Part shown: positions 7,754-10,101 of the stretch, in pieces
How positions within the stretch are numbered: position 1 is the first letter of the stretch
Layout: each line of letters begins with the position of its first letter
Source: a bacterium
GTDB lineage: Bacteria > Zhuqueibacterota > Zhuqueibacteria > Thermofontimicrobiales > Thermofontimicrobiaceae
DNA length: 10,101 bases
Reading direction: 5' to 3'
Assembly: GCA_011046315.1 (NCBI GenBank)
Contig: DSAU01000132.1
Coordinates: 1 to 10,101 of the forward strand
Program-made: the position numbers and the translations under genes
The notes under the pieces: generated by a model
What the model saw: the letters and a program-made list of their open reading frames with translations, nothing else
Databases searched by the model: none
Told to the model about the DNA's origin: nothing

Positions 7754-7780
7754 GGAACTTTTAGGATAGCGCTTGTGTTA
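7754..7780 (+). promoter_or_regulatory. ECF-type (autoregulatory) promoter of the sigma operon
   Basis: GGAAC (7754-7758, preceded by another G) is followed after 16 bp by GTGTTA (7775-7780). A GGAAC/AAC -35 with a GTT-containing -10 and 16-17 bp spacing is characteristic of promoters read by ECF sigma factors, which commonly transcribe their own genes. An A7T5 tract just upstream (7741-7752) could serve as an UP element. The ATG lies only 22 nt past the -10, with AGGA at 7792-7795 as ribosome binding site. Confidence 0.6.
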
Positions 7781-7802
7781 AAATTTTTGTTAGGAAACAC
7801 TG

Positions 7803-8390
7803 ATGGTAGATCAGAAAAAAGGTAATCGACCGACTGACGAAGAATTAATTGAAAAATTTCAAAACGGCGATCTTTATGCCTTTGACTTGATTGTCAAGCG
7901 GTATAAAAATCAGCTTTTGAATTTTATATATCGGTTTCTCGGTAACACCGAAGAGTCCGAAGACCTGGTTCAGGAAACTTTTTTACGTGTATATCGAAAT
8001 CGCAAAGCTTATCAGAAGGTTGCCAAATTTTCCACCTGGATTTACACAATAGCGGGGAATTTAGCAAAAACAGAACTTAGAAAACGAAAAAGGAGGAGAT
8101 TCTTTTCAATATCGGAACTTGGATTTAACGAAAAAGATTATGATATTTCTGACGAAGCTTATAATCCTGAAAAGGATGTGGATAGCCGGTTAAAGGAAGC
8201 CATAATTCATGAGCAGATCATGGCGCTATCTCCAAAGTTTCGGGAAGTGATTATTTTAAGAGATGTGCAACAATTATCCTACGAAGAAATCAGTGAAATT
8301 GTGAATATACCTTTGGGTACTGTAAAGTCCCGCGTCAATCGGGGGCGTTTAAAATTACAAGAAAAATTGACAACTTTACTGGAGAGGTAA
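7803..8390 (+). CDS. ECF-family RNA polymerase sigma factor (RpoE-like)
   Basis: This 195-residue protein has just the two domains of group 4 sigma factors. Region 2 (about 12-97) contains DEELIEKFQNGDLYAFD, the core-binding DLVQETFLRVYRN block and the -10 reading KFSTWIYTIAGN segment, followed by a very basic RKRKRRR stretch. Region 4 (about 137-190) contains ALSPKFREVIILRD and the helix-turn-helix YEEISEIVNIPLGTVKSRVNRGR, which reads the -35. No region 1 or 3 and no C-terminal extension is present. The ATG at 7803 has AGGA seven bases upstream. The gene is followed after 83 nt by its likely anti-sigma partner and preceded by a matching ECF promoter, so positive autoregulation is expected. 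Inferred targets: envelope-stress genes, including this operon. Confidence 0.95.
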   Translation: MVDQKKGNRPTDEELIEKFQNGDLYAFDLIVKRYKNQLLNFIYRFLGNTEESEDLVQETFLRVYRNRKAYQKVAKFSTWIYTIAGNLAKTELRKRKRRRFFSISELGFNEKDYDISDEAYNPEKDVDSRLKEAIIHEQIMALSPKFREVIILRDVQQLSYEEISEIVNIPLGTVKSRVNRGRLKLQEKLTTLLER

Positions 8391-8473
8391 ATTAAAATCA
8401 GCTGCTGATGTCGGTTGATTTAATATTCATCTCTGCTATCGTCGTTCACATCTCTAACCAGCTAAGGAGGCAA

Positions 8474-9097
8474 ATGAAAACTTGTCACAATTTTACAGGA
8501 CTAATTTCTGAATATGTCGAAGGGAATATCAGCCAGCAGGATCGAGTCGATTTTGAAAACCATCTAAAGCATTGCGACGACTGTTATCAGAAAATGAATA
8601 GTACCAGAAAGCTTCATCACGTTCTGAGACAACTGCCTTCATTAAAAGTTTCACCTGATTTCGAGGCTATATTACGCGCCCGTATCCGGATCGAAAACAA
8701 AAGACCTCTGTACCGAACCACACAACTACTTACATCCTGGAAGTTTCGCATTCCGGCTTACAGTTTATCAGCAATTCTGATTTTATTGGTAGTGGTTCTC
8801 GTCTATTCAAAAATTTCTCAACAAAACAGCTATACACAGCAAGCGATAAATAGCATCGAACGGAAGGGTGGTTATGCCGCTGAGCATTCAGCGACTAACG
8901 GCGCGATTACGATTTATTCGATCGATCAGAAGCCGATTAAGAGCATTGTTTCACAAAACCGCGATGTTTTCATGGGTCAGCCGACGAAAATTCACGAAAA
9001 AACAAGTTCAATCGATTCAACCAGGCATGCTGCTCGGCAAGATAAACGATTGGAACGCTCACAGGCAGATAGATACTATTATGCGACATCTTACTAA
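8474..9097 (+). CDS. zf-HC2 membrane anti-sigma factor
   Basis: This 207-residue protein has three parts. The N-terminal zinc anti-sigma domain has C4 and the motif H30-x3-C34-x2-C37, the classic ZAS ligand set that clamps an ECF sigma factor. One transmembrane span follows (about 95-112, rich in I, L and V). The tail of about 95 residues is polar, low-complexity and probably periplasmic, with many Ser, Gln, Lys and Arg. It ends in an aromatic cluster, RYYYATSY. I chose ATG 8474 because AAGGAGG (8464-8470) precedes it and it places C4 at the normal spot. An in-frame ATG at 8408 would add 22 residues with no ribosome binding site. The gene is surely paired with the sigma factor upstream. The tail has no recognisable sensor domain, so signal perception probably depends on partners such as the next gene product. 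Confidence 0.88.
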   Translation: MKTCHNFTGLISEYVEGNISQQDRVDFENHLKHCDDCYQKMNSTRKLHHVLRQLPSLKVSPDFEAILRARIRIENKRPLYRTTQLLTSWKFRIPAYSLSAILILLVVVLVYSKISQQNSYTQQAINSIERKGGYAAEHSATNGAITIYSIDQKPIKSIVSQNRDVFMGQPTKIHEKTSSIDSTRHAARQDKRLERSQADRYYYATSY

Positions 9098-9160
9098 TCA
9101 AGCTGATTTGTACTGAGCAATGTTGTATTAGTCAAAGTAATTTTAAAGTTACCTATTCCA

Positions 9161-10101
9161 ATGAAGAAATCAACATTCAGTTTTGTTATCTGTGCGGCTA
9201 TTGTCTTTTTTATATCCAACGGATACTCACAAAAACCAAGTCCGCTTTTAGAATTACAATCCGAACTGAGCCGACTTATCAATCACGCCAAGCATTCGAT
9301 TGTTACAGTCAATTCCAAAACCACCCGTTCCTATACGATTGATAAAAGTAGTGGAATCATTTCACTTTTTTGGAACAATACCGAAGAAAAAAAAGATCAG
9401 CTTAAAATTGTCGGGTCCGGAATAATCTATAACAAAAACGGTTACATCATCACTAAAAGCAGCACTCTGGCAAACTTTGAAGAAATATTTGTCATCACCT
9501 GTGATTCAACCGAATATGCAGCTGAATATATCGGAACCGACGAGTTAACCGGATTGTCGATTATTAAAATTGACGCACAGAAATTAAAACCAGCGACTTT
9601 CGGCGACTCGGACAACACCCCCATGTATTCGATGATATTGGTCGTCGGTAACTCAATGGGCATATCTCCATTTGCTTCCTTTGGGATTGTTAATAGTGTC
9701 AGTGAGCAGGGCATGTTCGTAATATCCGCCGCCATTAATCCCGGCAGCAACGGTGCCGGCGCTTTTAACATTAACGGTGAATTGATCGGCATCGTTTCGG
9801 CGCAACTTTTTCCTGATGCTTTTACCATGGGGCCCGCCTTCTTTAACTATTCGTCCCAAAATGCGATTATTTTGACCAGCAACCAAATTCGCAGTATCGC
9901 CGCTGAAATTATCAAAGCACACCATGAACAAAAAGGATGGCTGGGTATTGACATTAATATTGACTCGCTGGTCAGCGGAAAAATCGTCATCAGCAAGGTA
10001 ATTCCTGGCTCTCCGGCGCATCGGGCGGGTCTAAAACCTGGCGATTGGCTGCTCAAGTACAATAATAATTTTTTAAAAGATCTGGACGAATTTGCACACC
10101 T
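9161..10101 (+). CDS. Secreted HtrA/DegP-like pseudoprotease with PDZ domain (3' end outside window)
   Basis: 313 codons are visible and the frame is open at the window edge. Residues 1-24 form a signal peptide (MKK start, hydrophobic core, NGYSQ cleavage region), so the product is periplasmic or lipid-free secreted. Residues about 40-250 follow the HtrA trypsin-like fold: GSGIIYNKNGYIITKSS (85-101), GTDELTGLSIIKI (125-137) and INPGSNGAGAFNINGELIGIV (192-212). A PDZ domain starts at about 259 (GWLGIDI, then KVIPGSPAHRAGLKPGD). At the catalytic sites, His is replaced by S101, Asp by G131, and the Ser of GNSGG by N197. Peptidase activity is therefore not expected. The start lacks a clear ribosome binding site but the signal peptide fixes it. 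It sits 63 nt after the anti-sigma gene and is probably in the same operon. Possible roles are PDZ sensor, chaperone or scaffold. The downstream part may hold a second PDZ. Confidence 0.85.
   Translation, partial: MKKSTFSFVICAAIVFFISNGYSQKPSPLLELQSELSRLINHAKHSIVTVNSKTTRSYTIDKSSGIISLFWNNTEEKKDQLKIVGSGIIYNKNGYIITKSSTLANFEEIFVITCDSTEYAAEYIGTDELTGLSIIKIDAQKLKPATFGDSDNTPMYSMILVVGNSMGISPFASFGIVNSVSEQGMFVISAAINPGSNGAGAFNINGELIGIVSAQLFPDAFTMGPAFFNYSSQNAIILTSNQIRSIAAEIIKAHHEQKGWLGIDINIDSLVSGKIVISKVIPGSPAHRAGLKPGDWLLKYNNNFLKDLDEFAH

Larger units (their letters stand above)
7384..7802. other. Non-coding stretch of 419 nt upstream of the ECF sigma gene
   Basis: No open frame here looks coding and I recognise no tRNA or known RNA family. 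Visible structures are a 6-bp stem GGGACA/TGTCCC with an 8-nt loop (7484-7503) not followed by a T run, an exact direct repeat GTTTTAAAT at 7662-7670 and 7683-7691 (21 bp apart, about two helical turns), a short GC-rich hairpin at 7715-7731, and an A7T5 tract (7741-7752) abutting the ECF promoter. The length leaves room for a small RNA or an upstream regulator site, but neither can be shown. Confidence 0.5.

Noticed and set aside
8397..8409. Palindrome ATCAGC-T-GCTGAT between sigma and anti-sigma genes
   Set aside because: It has six-base arms with a one-base centre and no T run, and is plausible by chance. No evidence separates it from background.
8408..8473. Upstream ATG extending the anti-sigma factor by 22 residues
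   Set aside because: It has no ribosome binding site, and the strong AAGGAGG sits just before the internal ATG 8474. The extension would also move the first zinc ligand Cys away from its normal N-terminal position.
9442..10062. Long minus-strand frames over the pseudo-HtrA gene
   Set aside because: They are antisense to a frame with a signal peptide, HtrA-fold motifs and a PDZ domain. Their own products match nothing recognisable.

Overview
The window looks like ordinary chromosomal DNA from a Gram-negative bacterium of moderate, slightly AT-rich composition. All recognisable genes lie on the + strand. I see no IS element, CRISPR array, tRNA, rRNA or phage module. The set of an ECF sigma factor, a zf-HC2 anti-sigma factor, a secreted PDZ protein and an EndoQ-UvrD fusion suggests a lineage in or near the FCB/Calditrichota-KSB1 area. 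That is an impression from gene content, not a phylogenetic result.

Left part (1-4439): a good sigma70-type promoter (TTGACT-17-TATAGT, 128-156) precedes a 1140-residue repair protein. Its N-terminal third is a complete endonuclease Q-like module (PHP nuclease plus zinc ribbon, TIGR00375 type). The rest is a full UvrD/PcrA-type superfamily 1A helicase. The extreme C-terminus, QLTLF, matches the bacterial beta-clamp binding motif. A class I SAM-dependent methyltransferase follows about 60 nt downstream.

Middle part (4440-7383): after a 317-nt gap comes a tightly packed three-gene unit. It encodes a neurotransmitter:sodium symporter (NSS) family transporter, a 44-residue single-span MetS-type small subunit starting on the base after the transporter stop, and holA (DNA polymerase III delta), whose ATG overlaps the small gene's stop by one base.

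Right part (7384-10101): a 419-nt non-coding stretch ends in a textbook ECF promoter (GGGAAC-16-GTGTTA). It drives an ECF sigma factor, a membrane zinc-binding anti-sigma factor, and a secreted HtrA/DegP-fold protein with a PDZ domain that runs off the window. All three catalytic-triad positions of the HtrA-like domain are substituted (His to Ser, Asp to Gly, Ser to Asn), so it should be a pseudoprotease. Its position beside a sigma/anti-sigma pair suggests an envelope-stress circuit using a non-proteolytic PDZ sensor or scaffold.

The two most unusual items are the EndoQ-UvrD-clamp-motif protein, which may be a one-polypeptide repair machine for deaminated bases, and the sigma/anti-sigma/pseudo-HtrA operon.
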